Part shown: positions 47,401-56,300 of the stretch, piece after piece
Position numbering within the stretch: the stretch's first letter is position 1
How the letters are laid out: every line of letters begins with the position of its first letter
NCBI RefSeq assembly: GCF_029227915.1
Contig: NC_079881.1
Span: forward strand, 18,513,501 to 18,577,500
Direction: 5' to 3'
Length of the DNA: 64,000 nt
From: Hydractinia symbiolongicarpus
Lineage: Eukaryota; Cnidaria; Hydrozoa; Anthoathecata; Hydractiniidae
The notes under the pieces: generated by a model
What the model saw: the letters and a program-made list of their open reading frames with translations, nothing else
What the model was told of the DNA's origin: nothing
The model's database searches: none
Position numbers and translations under genes: made by a program

Positions 47401-48795
47401 AATGATTTTTCTGCGGCCAAACTCTGGCCGCGCTTTTTGATTGGCTACTTGTGTTGTTCTTTGCTCATGTGATTATTATCGAAAAAAGCCCTTTTCATCC
47501 CAAATATATCGCAACAAGTGGTTTCCTTTACTCTAACAAACATTAGTATTCTACAAAGCTTGGTAGACAACTCACAGATAAAACAAAATGGCCTCCGAAG
47601 CAATTAGTCACATTGTTCAATTTAAACTCAGGGTTTCTTAATTTAATGATATACAACAGTGGCTCAATAGAGATAGTTGAGAACTTCTGTTACTTAGGTG
47701 ATATGTTCGGCAGAGAAGGGTGTGTTGGAAGAAGTGTTACTTGCAGGATAGCTTCTGCTTGGAAAAAGTCCAGAGAGTTACTTCCTTTGTTGACCAGCAG
47801 AGTCTTGTCAATTGAGGTAAAAGGTAGGTTGTATGAGGCCTGTGTATGAAGTGTTATGTTGTACGGTAGTGAGACATGGGCAGTGAAGCAGGAAGATCTT
47901 GACCGTTTACAAAGGAATGATATGAGAATGGTATAAGGGCGAGTTTGGGCGACTTTTCGAATTAAATTGGCGGTTGTCTCCCGGAACCGCCCACACTTTC
48001 CCGAACTCGCCCAGAACATTCCCGAAATGCAATTCCTTGTAACAAACCATGCGGACGATAGTTAGAAGAAGGCGCCTGAAGATAAAGGAGTTATAAAGTT
48101 TATATATAAGTTATTTATCAAGTTAATCTTATTTTAAACTTCTAGTTCTTTTAAGAACTGCACTACCACATAGTAAGTTTATTTTAATTTTTATAGTTTT
48201 TTGAATCATTAGTGTCTGTTTTTCATTTCTTCTTCGAGCATTGTTCGGGTCTCTTCAGGGTTTTTCGGGCAAATACTTGATTTTTTTTAAAACCCCGAAC
48301 TCGCCCAAAAACGCCCGCACTTTTTACGGTGTATGCGGCTTATATCGGCACCCTCGTTACAGAGGAAGTTGAGTTTAGATCTACCACAGTCTAGATCAGA
48401 TTGGAAGAGGGTCATTAATATACCTCATCCAATCCATGCTAGCATGGAAAACGGACGTTAATCCGAGAATGATGATGATGATGTCTAAGCTTTTGTTTGA
48501 GAGAAACTCATTTTTTCAACTTGAAGAAGAAAGCTTGGTTAACTAGCTAAGCTATAAATAAATGTGAGACCCATTAAAACAATTTCCAAAGCAGGAAGGG
48601 AAATTCTTAAGAGAACGTAACATGCTACAAAAAGTACTGATTGTTTAAACAAGCAGCACTGTGAAAATCAAATAATCATGCAGTCACTTATGACTAAAAC
48701 ATGTAAATAAGAAGAATGGTTAAACGTACATGAAAGTCGTTCTTGGAGAGGTCAATACCTCTCACAAATGGTAGCACCCCAACTCCATCAGCCAT
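26437..48795 (-). CDS. FLII: Flightless-1 homologue: LRR plus gelsolin-repeat actin regulator (42 exons, 1253 aa)
   Basis: Exons in reading order: 48795-48730, 45514-45407, 45326-45255, 44822-44742, 43115-43089, 43007-42949, 42823-42802, 42725-42671, 42559-42513, 42365-42328, 42095-42044, 41765-41681, 37906-37823, 37748-37690, 37611-37566, 37490-37435, 37097-37042, 36813-36729, 36643-36496, 36209-36187, 36114-36058, 35852-35805, 35660-35620, 35030-34945, 34856-34806, 34733-34687, 34451-34386, 34167-33817, 33538-33510, 33345-33279, 33203-33138, 33058-32971, 32783-32696, 31934-31821, 31564-31465, 30790-30662, 30282-29749, 29447-29253, 28730-28638, 28447-28400, 28235-28170, 26565-26437. All are GT-AG and in phase. 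Residues 1 to about 385 are leucine-rich repeats starting [17 protein letters not shown] charged linker follows to about 490, then six gelsolin-like domains with an acidic run ([12 protein letters not shown]) in the fourth. Human FLII is 1269 aa. The known role is actin remodelling and transcriptional co-regulation. The gene is intact. Confidence 0.95.
27292..27334. repeat. 43-bp perfect palindrome (21-bp arms, 1-base centre)
   Basis: TTGGGTTTATAGCAGTGTAGT is followed by A and its exact reverse complement, ending CCCAA. It lies in the last FLII intron. It could extrude as a cruciform, or form a stable RNA hairpin in the pre-mRNA. It is not part of a recognised transposon. Confidence 0.9.
27490..27738 (-). 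repeat. tRNA-derived SINE, second family (last FLII intron)
   Basis: On the minus strand the head GCTGGCCTTGTGGTAGAGCG, with a B box GAGTTCAAACC (27681-27671) and an A-box-like TGGCCTTGTGG (27723-27713), has the layout of a Pol III tRNA gene. A body of about 170 bp follows, unlike the SINE at 55734. It has the same orientation as FLII. No tail repeat or target duplication is clear. A real tRNA is unlikely because no proper acceptor or anticodon stem is visible. Confidence 0.6.
33421..33495 (+). repeat. Degenerate (TGAA/TAAA)n microsatellite in FLII intron
   Basis: GAATGAATGAATGAATAAATGA and related tetramers continue as AAATAAATGATTAAAT. Nearby, an 11-base G run (33633-33643) stands out in otherwise AT-rich intron DNA. 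Confidence 0.65.
35949..36020 (+). repeat. 36-bp tandem duplication in FLII intron
   Basis: GGATCTAATTTCAATCTTTT and the following T/C-rich stretch are repeated once with small changes (TTTTTTTCTTTCAGTCT versus TTTTTCTTCTAGTCT). Confidence 0.6.
38552..39819 (+). pseudogene. LINE apurinic-type endonuclease region (frameshifted)
   Basis: The ATG at 38552 opens a frame with [13 protein letters not shown] and [10 protein letters not shown] (first and second EEP endonuclease motifs) that hits a stop near 38696. The coding signal resumes in the 38791-39819 frame with [25 protein letters not shown] and SQHRLL, so the family's usual catalytic blocks are present in order. The SDH motif reads SQH, which also occurs in other RTE-type elements. 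After the nuclease comes a basic linker with [11 protein letters not shown] frameshift near 39790 separates it from the RT frame. In an intact element one polypeptide would carry both, nicking DNA and priming reverse transcription on the target. Confidence 0.8.
39843..41587 (+). pseudogene. LINE reverse transcriptase with inserted PHD-type zinc finger
   Basis: The frame 39843-41297 carries the standard RT blocks: [63 protein letters not shown] and [13 protein letters not shown] (catalytic YADD). After the thumb region a C4HC3 zinc finger follows: WPCGVC, FCQTC, HWVHKKC, FVCKRC, with PHD-type spacing 2-10-2-4-2-14-2. Then comes the conserved NFCYLGDML and YGSETWA tail. A frameshift near 41290 moves the last part ([19 protein letters not shown]) into the 41348-41587 frame. 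The element is not competent as it stands. Confidence 0.9.
43653..44426 (-). CDS. Membrane-anchored VEGF/PDGF-like cysteine-rich protein, intronless, nested in FLII intron 4
   Basis: 257 codons, intact, in the intron between FLII exons 44742-44822 and 43089-43115, same strand. Residues 1-17 are a signal peptide. About 28-103 resembles a PDGF/VEGF domain: [24 protein letters not shown], then NHTGCHSEC. Four Cys-rich units follow (110-125, 134-149, 156-171, 179-193) with the pattern C-x10(11)-C-x-C-x-C (the last cut to CxC), like the Balbiani-ring/silk-type repeats of VEGF-C and VEGF-D propeptides. Residues 213-235 form a transmembrane helix, followed by KRKK and a cytoplasmic tail of about 20 residues. 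Known family members are secreted ligands of receptor tyrosine kinases; here an anchored ligand or decoy is inferred. The canonical GCC of the knot reads GSYGL, so the fold may differ. It could instead be another Cys-rich surface protein. Confidence 0.65.
   Translation of the reverse strand: MAFLLVLILMIASHINCSKIISMENVECSTYEDYIYTDPRYYRYYPYVVKLHRCIGSYGLISPAMRKCVPLDFKTENISVFNRVDFTQSSMLVLNHTGCHSECVNNASMCTKHEKWNDVLCKCLCNYEKKPSPCCFPHVWNSLECGCVCPTQMRECSSRKSWSYDECDCICKPEFFYLCSKRNLTINLNTCSCGHNVQLEELSACSRMVSRKIILVAMLAEALAIIFCFLVYTSFCKRKKLDITHEKSVLLNEETKL
44483..44488 (-). promoter_or_regulatory. TATA-like box upstream of the nested VEGF-like gene
   Basis: On the minus strand TATAAG lies about 57 bases before the ATG at 44426, with TATATATATTTCATAAG further upstream. 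It is a plausible core promoter for an independently transcribed intronic gene. AT-rich DNA yields such matches often, so support is weak. Confidence 0.3.
47017..47257. mobile_element. 241-bp MITE with 28-bp TIRs
   Basis: The ends 47017-47044 and 47230-47257 are inverted copies with two mismatches; both contain TTAGCGGGATATCGGCGCTA and begin GGGCC. The interior has no coding signal. No target duplication is clear, so the superfamily is not assigned. Confidence 0.75.
47640..48484 (+). mobile_element. 5'-truncated LINE copy (same family as 38175-41615) with an insertion
   Basis: From 47643 the sequence follows the full copy from its position of about 40957 ([23 protein letters not shown] coding) to AGAATGGT, corresponding to about 41243. 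Then 47934-48360 is foreign. The match resumes at GAGGAAGTTGAGTTTAGATC and runs to the (GAT)n tail at 48484. About 240 bases of the LINE are missing at the insertion, so deletion accompanied it. The copy is close in sequence to the full one, so both are fairly young. It is antisense to FLII. Confidence 0.85.
47937..48316. mobile_element. Insertion with imperfect terminal inverted repeats inside the truncated LINE
   Basis: GGGCGAGTTTGGGCGACT (47937-47954) pairs with the inverse of 48299-48316 at 16 of 18 positions. The interior is AT-rich with further CCCGAACTCGCCC blocks. The flanks to 47934 and 48360 are not explained, so the true ends may differ. Probably a non-autonomous DNA element. Confidence 0.45.
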
Positions 48796-49551
48796 TTCTT
48801 CCTTTGGGATAAAAGACTAATTAATCCAACAGATTAACACTTTCTTCTTGATGTTCCGTCTGGTGGTGCAAAGTTTTGTAGCCTTTCCCCTTCGCCTGTT
48901 TTTTTTTCCTTTACTACGACTCGATGTGGTACTTTGCGTCACTCCATCACTACAAAAATCTATTACTAATCGAGACAAGATTTAAACAACCTTATTGATC
49001 TTCTTTTCGCCCCTCGGCCGGACGAGATAAACAGCCATTAAGGAGGTATTCTCTCAGGAATGACATCCCGTAGTAGATGATTTACTTTCCCTAATACATA
49101 TGTAAGGCAAGTAACAAACCATGCGTTTTTAATATTGTTGCCACAGCAACTGCGGCTTGTCTTTGTGGCTCTTACCGGGCGAAATTTGTGGTTTTGTGAC
49201 CCGTCCCGTCAGAATATAATAACAGACATAAGAAGAACTCTAGGAGCCAAGTATCGTATGCATGGATCAGAGTTCTATCAGCTCATTACCTTAAAGTTAA
49301 CACTTATTGTAAAGTGTTTTCATACATGTGAGGTTTCAACTATTGCACATGCCTTTTTCTAAATAACATGTATTTTCGGTTTAGTGATTTTTACAAGTTT
49401 TAAAGAAAAAGATTTGGCCTACCCTTTTTCGTGATGAAGTGCGATTATTTACTTCAAAATCAGATGCGTTAGTTAGTTTCTGAACGGTTTGTGTTGGACC
49501 GAGAGTTGTTACATATACTATCCCAAATATTTAGAGTAATTAGGTGTTGTA
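48796..49551. other. FLII 5' flank
   Basis: This holds the FLII untranslated leader and presumably its promoter. No TATA box at a usual distance is obvious. 48870-48960 is slightly richer in G+C. No gene on either strand. Confidence 0.4.
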
Positions 49552-50474
49552 CAGTAGACTCCCGGTAATTCAAACACCGGTTAACTCGAACTTTTACTAG
49601 CTCGAACGGTTTTCTACGGTCCCTTGAACATTTTTTAATACTTTCTTACAAAAACTACTCGTTAACTCGAACCCCGGAGAACTCGAACATTTGTTTTCTC
49701 GAACCATATTTTGGTTCCCCTTAAGTTAATTTCTTCGGATAACTCGAACTTTTTAGTGTCTAAGTCGACAATAAATGTTTGAAAAATGAATACTGGTATG
49801 TAATATAACCATAAATTTCGAAAAAGCTGGTTCTTTTTACAAAGGAGTCAAAATGTTCCTTTTAATGGCAATATGATAAAAAAGAAACCTTTTCAATTTG
49901 CTGAAAGTTTTGATCTTACAAAATTTTAAAGCGTTGGATGGCTGGCTGGATAAGTGGAAAAAAAGGTTAGAAAATAAATACATTCTTGCACGTAACAAAA
50001 GTTACTTCCTTACAAGTTAGAGTCCTCTTTTAAATTATAAGTTCTGTTTTTTTAAAATGTCCATCATACACTTTTGTCCTGTCAGTTGAATAATGCAAGA
50101 TTTACTGCTTATGCAGTAAATAGTGATAACGCATTTTCCATAGGCGTCGGCACGTTTAATTATGTGCGTCAAGCTCTGGAGTTACTCCGGGAGTATATGT
50201 TGCTTTTCTTCACAAATACATCAACCTAATAAGTCGAGTGGTTTAACAAGAACTATTAGCAAGGTTAAGTCAAACCGACATACGAAATTTCTTTCAATGA
50301 AAACTTAATAGATTGTAACATTTTGAATCTGAAGAAAAAATCGCCTTAACTCGAACTAGTATCTCATTTTTGTCGAAAGTTTGAATTTACGGGAGCTTCG
50401 CTTAAGACGAACATTCGTTAAGTCGAACTGTTTTCTCTGGTCCCTTGGAGGTTCGAGTTACTGGGAGTTAATTG
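49552..50474. mobile_element. 923-bp pogo/Tigger-like non-autonomous DNA transposon
   Basis: The left end CAGTAGACTCCCGGTAATTC and the inverse of the right end (CAATTAACTCCCAGTAACTC) match at most positions. Each is bordered by TA (49550-49551, 50475-50476), the target duplication of Tc1/mariner/pogo elements. Subterminal AACTCGAAC and GGTCCCTTG blocks recur in both arms. There is no transposase frame, so it is a non-autonomous or deleted copy. Confidence 0.75.
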
Positions 50475-50476
50475 TA

Positions 50477-51784
50477 TACAGTCTTTTCGGAAAAGAGAGC
50501 GTCTAATTATAAAAGCATTTTCTCCAAAGACTACAAATAGATGTTATTGGTCTTGGTCTGGGAGATCTTATATTTAGAGTCTGCACCCATAAAATAATGC
50601 TTAGCTTCGCTGTCCATGTTCAGAAAAACCACTTTTTTTAATGATTTCTTCCGTGAAGTTTGCCGAGGCGGGAAGAAAGTGTTGGATATTAAAAAAAGAA
50701 AAAAAGTATTAAGAAGCTGTCGATACAAGGTCAGCACCTTATCACGGCGGCTAGATATATCGTATCAGAGGCACTGTTGAAAAGCAAATAATCCTAGGAC
50801 GAGGTTGGTTGGCAATAGAGTAAAATGTCAATATTAAGAACCTTGCCTAATTGTTTTTTTTTTCGTTTGTTTGTTTAGGATATTATGCATCAAGGTTTAA
50901 TTTTATCGGTGTTCGTTATTTTTAATAAAATTTAATTCATCCTTAATATTCTTTGGACGAATAACAGAGATATATCCGACCTGTTATATTCGCTAATGAC
51001 TTCACTGCACCGTATTACCATTTTTACTGAATTACTGAATTTCGCCAATTATAGGCGGGGTTTGTGGTCTTTCTTCTTCCTGTCAGCCAGTTTACCCAGA
51101 CTGACCTAACGAAAATTGAAATTTCGAGGAATTTTCCGTTCAAGAAGATCTCACAAATCAATTTTGAAAAATAACTGCGGAGTGCGTAACAAATATTATA
51201 TATCGTGTTTAACTTCGTAACAGAAACCACAATTTAATAGACAGCTTTTTGTAAACTTTATTCGCAAGGTTGTTTGCGTATATCAAACGCTTTGTTGTTT
51301 TTAAGCTACTTACCTTAATTCCATCTTATTCTATTAAAAAAACTGTCGTTTTAAGCGCAAAATCCTACTTTTTAGCCCAAAAAGTGTAGGAAGAAAAAAG
51401 AATTGGGCACAAGTTTGGAGGGTGCTTCTAATGGAATGCAGTGTTTCATATTTCGTTGTTTTTAAAATATTGTTTAATAGAAAGAGGCATTTAATGAGAG
51501 AGGTGTTTATTCAAAAAAGAAAAAAGGGCGTTTCTTTACTAAATATCATCAGCATTTACAATGTTGTAGTCTTATTTTTGTGATCAAATGTTGCAGTATG
51601 TACTGTATGAGTGTATTTGACGATCAAAACTTTTTGTCCCATAAATGGATATAAAGAATGGTTTATGATCTTTGAGGGGCGTTAAATAGAGAGGCGAGTT
51701 TATTAAAAAAAGATAGTTCACATTTGTTTTTTGAGGTGTGCACAGCTTTGTCATGAATATGAGACTTGCATATTTTTCCATGGT
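50477..51784. other. Intergenic, nothing recognised
   Basis: AT-rich, with no coding frame, RNA gene or clear repeat. Confidence 0.45.
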
Positions 51785-52435
51785 TGCCATTTCAAAACCC
51801 GCACAATTTTACGCAATTCAACGTTACTCTCCAATTCGAAACTTTCTATAATTTGAACCAGTCCCTTCAGCACGATTCTCTTCCCAATTCGAATTTTAGG
51901 GTGTCGTTTGGTGTCGACCTGGAGAAGAAATGCACTTGATGATGCAACTCGTATTGTCGAAAGATGTAAGACAAACAAATATTCAACAGTTTTTTAAATA
52001 AAGTTTCTTTTTTTTGTAAACGAAAATGCAGTTCGACTACCGTAAGAACCATAGTACTTCGGCAAAGCACATCGAAGGAGAGTCGAGCCTCGGCAAACAC
52101 TCCTGAGTGGAGATAAGAATATTACCTCGGATCCTGGGCGCAAAGGAATCTTATTAAACGCTTATAATAAAAATTATGCGTTGCTTTAAATCAATTTCTA
52201 TATTTAGATACACATGATTTTCTCATTGGCAAAATTTCTCCTTAGGCGAGTGCCGAAGTGGCCGAAGTCTAAATCCGCCCCTGAACTATGAGAATAAAGA
52301 TTGAATGAAACTTGAATTACGTTTTCTTGACCTTAAAATTAAGCTGAAAGTTCTAATTAAAGAGACTTTCTATAATTTGAATCTCTCTATAATTCGAACA
52401 AAATTTTTTTCTGGTGGCAATTCCAAAGTCAACTG
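51785..52435. mobile_element. Second pogo-like element, left end decayed
   Basis: CTTTCTATAATTTGAA blocks occur in both halves (near 51842 and 52365) with AATTCGAA neighbours, and the right end reads CCAAAGTCAACTG followed by TA. This is the same layout as 49552-50474 and 7070-7135, though the sequences differ, so it belongs to a related family. The left terminus could not be located. Confidence 0.45.
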
Positions 52436-52437
52436 TA

Positions 52438-53367
52438 TATCCTGTATGTATGGTGAAAACGCGCCGCAACGCATACCCTTTTTTCAGTATGAATTTAGCA
52501 TTGCGATGCAGCCGCGTAAATTAATCAAAAAGACAAAAAAACTGGGAAAACTGGGGAAAAGGTTGTATGTAAAACTTCATTTCCACTTCCTGTCTCGCTA
52601 ATATCAACAAACCTCTAATGTTTCGATGTAGACATGTTAGTCTTGTTCCTGGAGGCAGAGAGATATAAAATCATCTTTGAAAATATGTCCAACATCGATC
52701 CCAGGCCCCCCAACCTCTTCCCCCGGGTTTTTTGCCTTTTTGACATCGAGGCAGGCGGCGAAATTATTATCTAATTACACTTTACCACATTATGTTGATA
52801 AATAACGCTTCTTAAAAGATTTCATCACTATGAAATATAGTTTCAGCAAAAAAAATAATTTGGTTTGAAATAGAACTTTCGACAATCAAGCGTTGAAAAA
52901 CATAAACAACCAAACGACATCGCTCTCCTTGCCATGTGCATGTGAAGAACTAGGTCTTGATCAAGTTGCTTCTACTAACTGCAGAATTGTAATAGCGAGA
53001 CAAATCATTAATTATTTATAGTAACCAATATACTGGTTATGAAAAGCAGCCTGTACCAAGCGCTAGCGGCTTTGTCATAGGCAACAAACCCTGGAGACGA
53101 CGATGTATAGGCCTCCTGGGATAGAGATTGAAATATGCCTACCTTACTATTAACTTTCGCAGAAAAGTGCACACACCTATAAAAAGGGAAAGAATCCCAA
53201 TATACTTGTGCAGACTATCATTTCTCTTATAATTCACGACACAACTGGAAAAAGGACGGATAAGAATAAAAACAAGTTAGTGGGAAACGAAAAAGCGGAG
53301 AGAAGAAGAAAATGCGTAGCGTTCAATGGTCGGTTTCCGTAATATCGGCTGACTAAAAGGCCACGAG
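52438..53367. other. eIF3D 5' flank, no gene seen
   Basis: No coding signal or structured repeat. The promoter of eIF3D must lie near its right end. Confidence 0.4.
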
Positions 53368-53370
53368 CAT

Positions 53371-53386
53371 TCTCTTTCTACTTCCC
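53371..53386 (+). promoter_or_regulatory. Pyrimidine tract just upstream of the eIF3D ATG (TOP-like or initiator)
   Basis: TCTCTTTCTACTTCCC lies 3 bases before the ATG. Translation-factor mRNAs often start in a 5' terminal oligopyrimidine tract. If transcription starts here the leader would be very short. This is an inference; no transcript start is known. Confidence 0.3.
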
Positions 53387-53389
53387 AAG

Positions 53390-56300
53390 ATGGCGGCTCA
53401 CTTTGCTCCGCCTGTAATTCAAGATAACCCTTCTGGTTGGGGTCCATGTGCAGTTCCAACAGAATTTCAGGATATACCATATCAACCTTTTTCTAAGGGT
53501 GACAGAATTGGAAAGGTATAAGTTTTATTGTGTAAATATCAGACTAGAATATTGAAAATCGCGTTGCATTTTTAAGACGTGGCGTTACTTTTTGAACCTA
53601 AAAACCGTATTCTGGCCATTTTTCTTAATAGACGAAATTGTACATTTTCCGTATGCCATAGCTTTATGTCTAGAAACCCTGCAACAGAAAATCTCCTAAG
53701 CTAGCTTCGGGTCGTATAAATTCACTGGGCAGATAAGTATTCTCCCAGTAGGGCAAATGTCACGTGATACTTAGTTTTGTTATAATACACCTTTTCCACA
53801 GGTGAGTAAAAATAACATATACTCTTATTATATTTAACTTAAGTTATCTGTACAACTAGTTGCACTGTACTAATCATCTTAAACCAATTTAGAAGACATA
53901 ACTTCAATATTAAAACTGAACACAAAATTTCCTTTTTACAAAAAATACCCACTGCACAACAACTGGCAAACGTGTTTATTGTTGTTTTTCATATCTGCAC
54001 AGTAGCCTCCACTCAAATTTTTCTCATAACTATACAGTATTGTCTTTGGAAACCACTACTTCGTGTATTACTCAGTCAGGGAAATCCTCTTAATTAAGCT
54101 GTACAGCTTAATTTGGATGTCAGCTTAATTAGGATGTATCATACAGTCTAATTAGGCGTTCTACAGCTTAATTAAGATGTACAAAACTTTGATCGTCGAA
54201 AACACACATTTAACTGAATTTTAGCATCTATCTAACTCAATAAATCCAATATTTACGTGCATATAAACATCTCCAATACATTAGTTTTTTCGTAGCACCC
54301 CAGAGATCCGCTAAATTTGAAGTTTTAAAAAAATGTCCGCTTAAATAGGCTGTATCACGTGACGTGCATCCTAACTAGGATGCGGTACGCGGTTTTTTTC
54401 AGGTTGCTGCCATTATGAATTCGAACAAGTTAAAATGAAACTACATGACCGGCGCGTTATTTGACGCCGGGCTCGAGATTTCTAACATTCTTTATCCATA
54501 TCTTCTGAACACGGGGTGCTGGAGATACCATTCTTTTTTTATAATGTAGTGGTCAAACTGATGATGAAAGAGCTGCGGCGGTGATTCTGCTAAAATTTAC
54601 ATTTTTCGAGAAATCGGGGAAAAACTTTTTCTACCTCCTAATTTAGATGTATGTCACCTAATTAAGCTGTATGATACATCCTAATTAAGCTGACATCCAA
54701 ATTAAGCTGTACAGCTTAATTAAGAGGATTTCCCTGACTGTTACTACATATCATAATAACTGAGAGCACATGTATTCCTGCCAGTTGCTTGCACATCCAC
54801 AAAAATGTAAACAAATGACGTCACGCAGGAATTCATCTATTGCATCTCCGTATATTTCAGGGTAGCAATTATGATTTGAGGAAAAACATGTTGTTTATGC
54901 AGTCAGCTTTTCATAAATAGGGGCTGAATTTTTCCTAGAATCTCGTTTTTCAATTCTGTCTTATAGTGTAGTTTTAGAAGAGTTTTCACTAATTTAGCTT
55001 TAGTTTAATTTAGCTAGATACTTGTAGTTGTTTTTTAATCAAAGCCTCTTCTATCAGAGTTTATCCATAAAATGTCTGTCTTTTTCTAAAAGGAAAGTTG
55101 TACCACGTGGCCTTTCAACATGGGGAATGAAACTTTGCCACAAAATTAAGAACCCAGCAACTGCTATTAAGTCCAATGCCTAATTTTGTAAAAACAATGG
55201 TATAGCTGTTCTACATGGCACTTACCACTTCATATAAAATTCCAACATAGTGTGTAGTGAAGTTTTAAAGCAAGGTTCACAGGCAACCATTAAACATTGT
55301 ATAAACTGTTTTAGTAATTTATACTTACCTTATTTTCCGGTATATAACCCGCACATCGTATAACCCGCAGCTCAGCTTTTTTAGGGACTTATGAACTAGA
55401 TGCTATTAGATAGCCCACACCTTCGTATAACCCGCATAAAATTTCAATCAATGTGTTTTACTAACCCGCACCTTTGCATAACCCGCATCATGTTAAGAAA
55501 AAAATTCAGTGTATTTTTACTTACCCTAATCATTTTATACTCATGTACATGTGTTCTGTTTTTTCATGCTGGAGACAAGTGGGGGACGTTTAAACTCATG
55601 AACCCCAAACACGAGAATCAAGTGTCTGAACTAGCAACTCTCTTATTCTTAACTTCCTTGTCTCCGATTGGCGAAATAATAATGAATTAAAATTAATTTG
55701 ACAAGTCGATCTTCTGCTAATGCCGGCATTTGTGGCGCCGTAGATTAGTGGTTATAGCTTTGTACTCTGTGCGGGAGACCGGGGTTCGATTCCTCTTTAC
55801 GGCGATTCAGCATGGGCGAGTGAATGTTACCATAGCCCCGGGTTAACCCAAGCCATGTGAGGGAAATTGGGAAGATGGCACACTGTGTGGGCCGTTGGAT
55901 GTTGCCGGGAGTTGTCTAGTAGAGCGCGGGCTCTAATTGGGTCTGCGTAGCTCAAATGAGCATTAAATACTCTAGGACTCTCCATCTACGCCATGGCCCC
56001 TCCTGGAAATAATAGACAGGGTATATCCCTCGATATTTGTGAGGCTAGCCATGTAAAATATGCACATCTATCTAGTACCAAATCGGACAATGCTGTTTTC
56101 TTTTAATTTGTAAACATTAGTTTCAGCCAATAATAACTCCTCCTGCCATTGAACAAACAAACAAATAAAAAACCATTCTATCAGGTTATAAACCTAAAGT
56201 AAAATCTCTGTTTTTTATGTATATTTAAGTTTTTAGCATAAAAATAAAAAACATAATAATTATCACGGATTGTCTAACAGCGATGTACGGAACATTCTTT

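Larger units (their letters stand above)
45515..48729 (-). other. FLII intron 1 (3.2 kb)
   Basis: First intron of FLII. It holds the MITE at 47017-47257 and the truncated LINE copy at 47640-48484. The remaining sequence (45515-47016) shows no frame, RNA or repeat that I can support. Confidence 0.8.

Noticed and set aside
55734-55804. Functional tRNA gene
   Set aside because: A and B boxes are present, but the cloverleaf is poor and the body that follows is shared with two other copies, so it is a SINE head.
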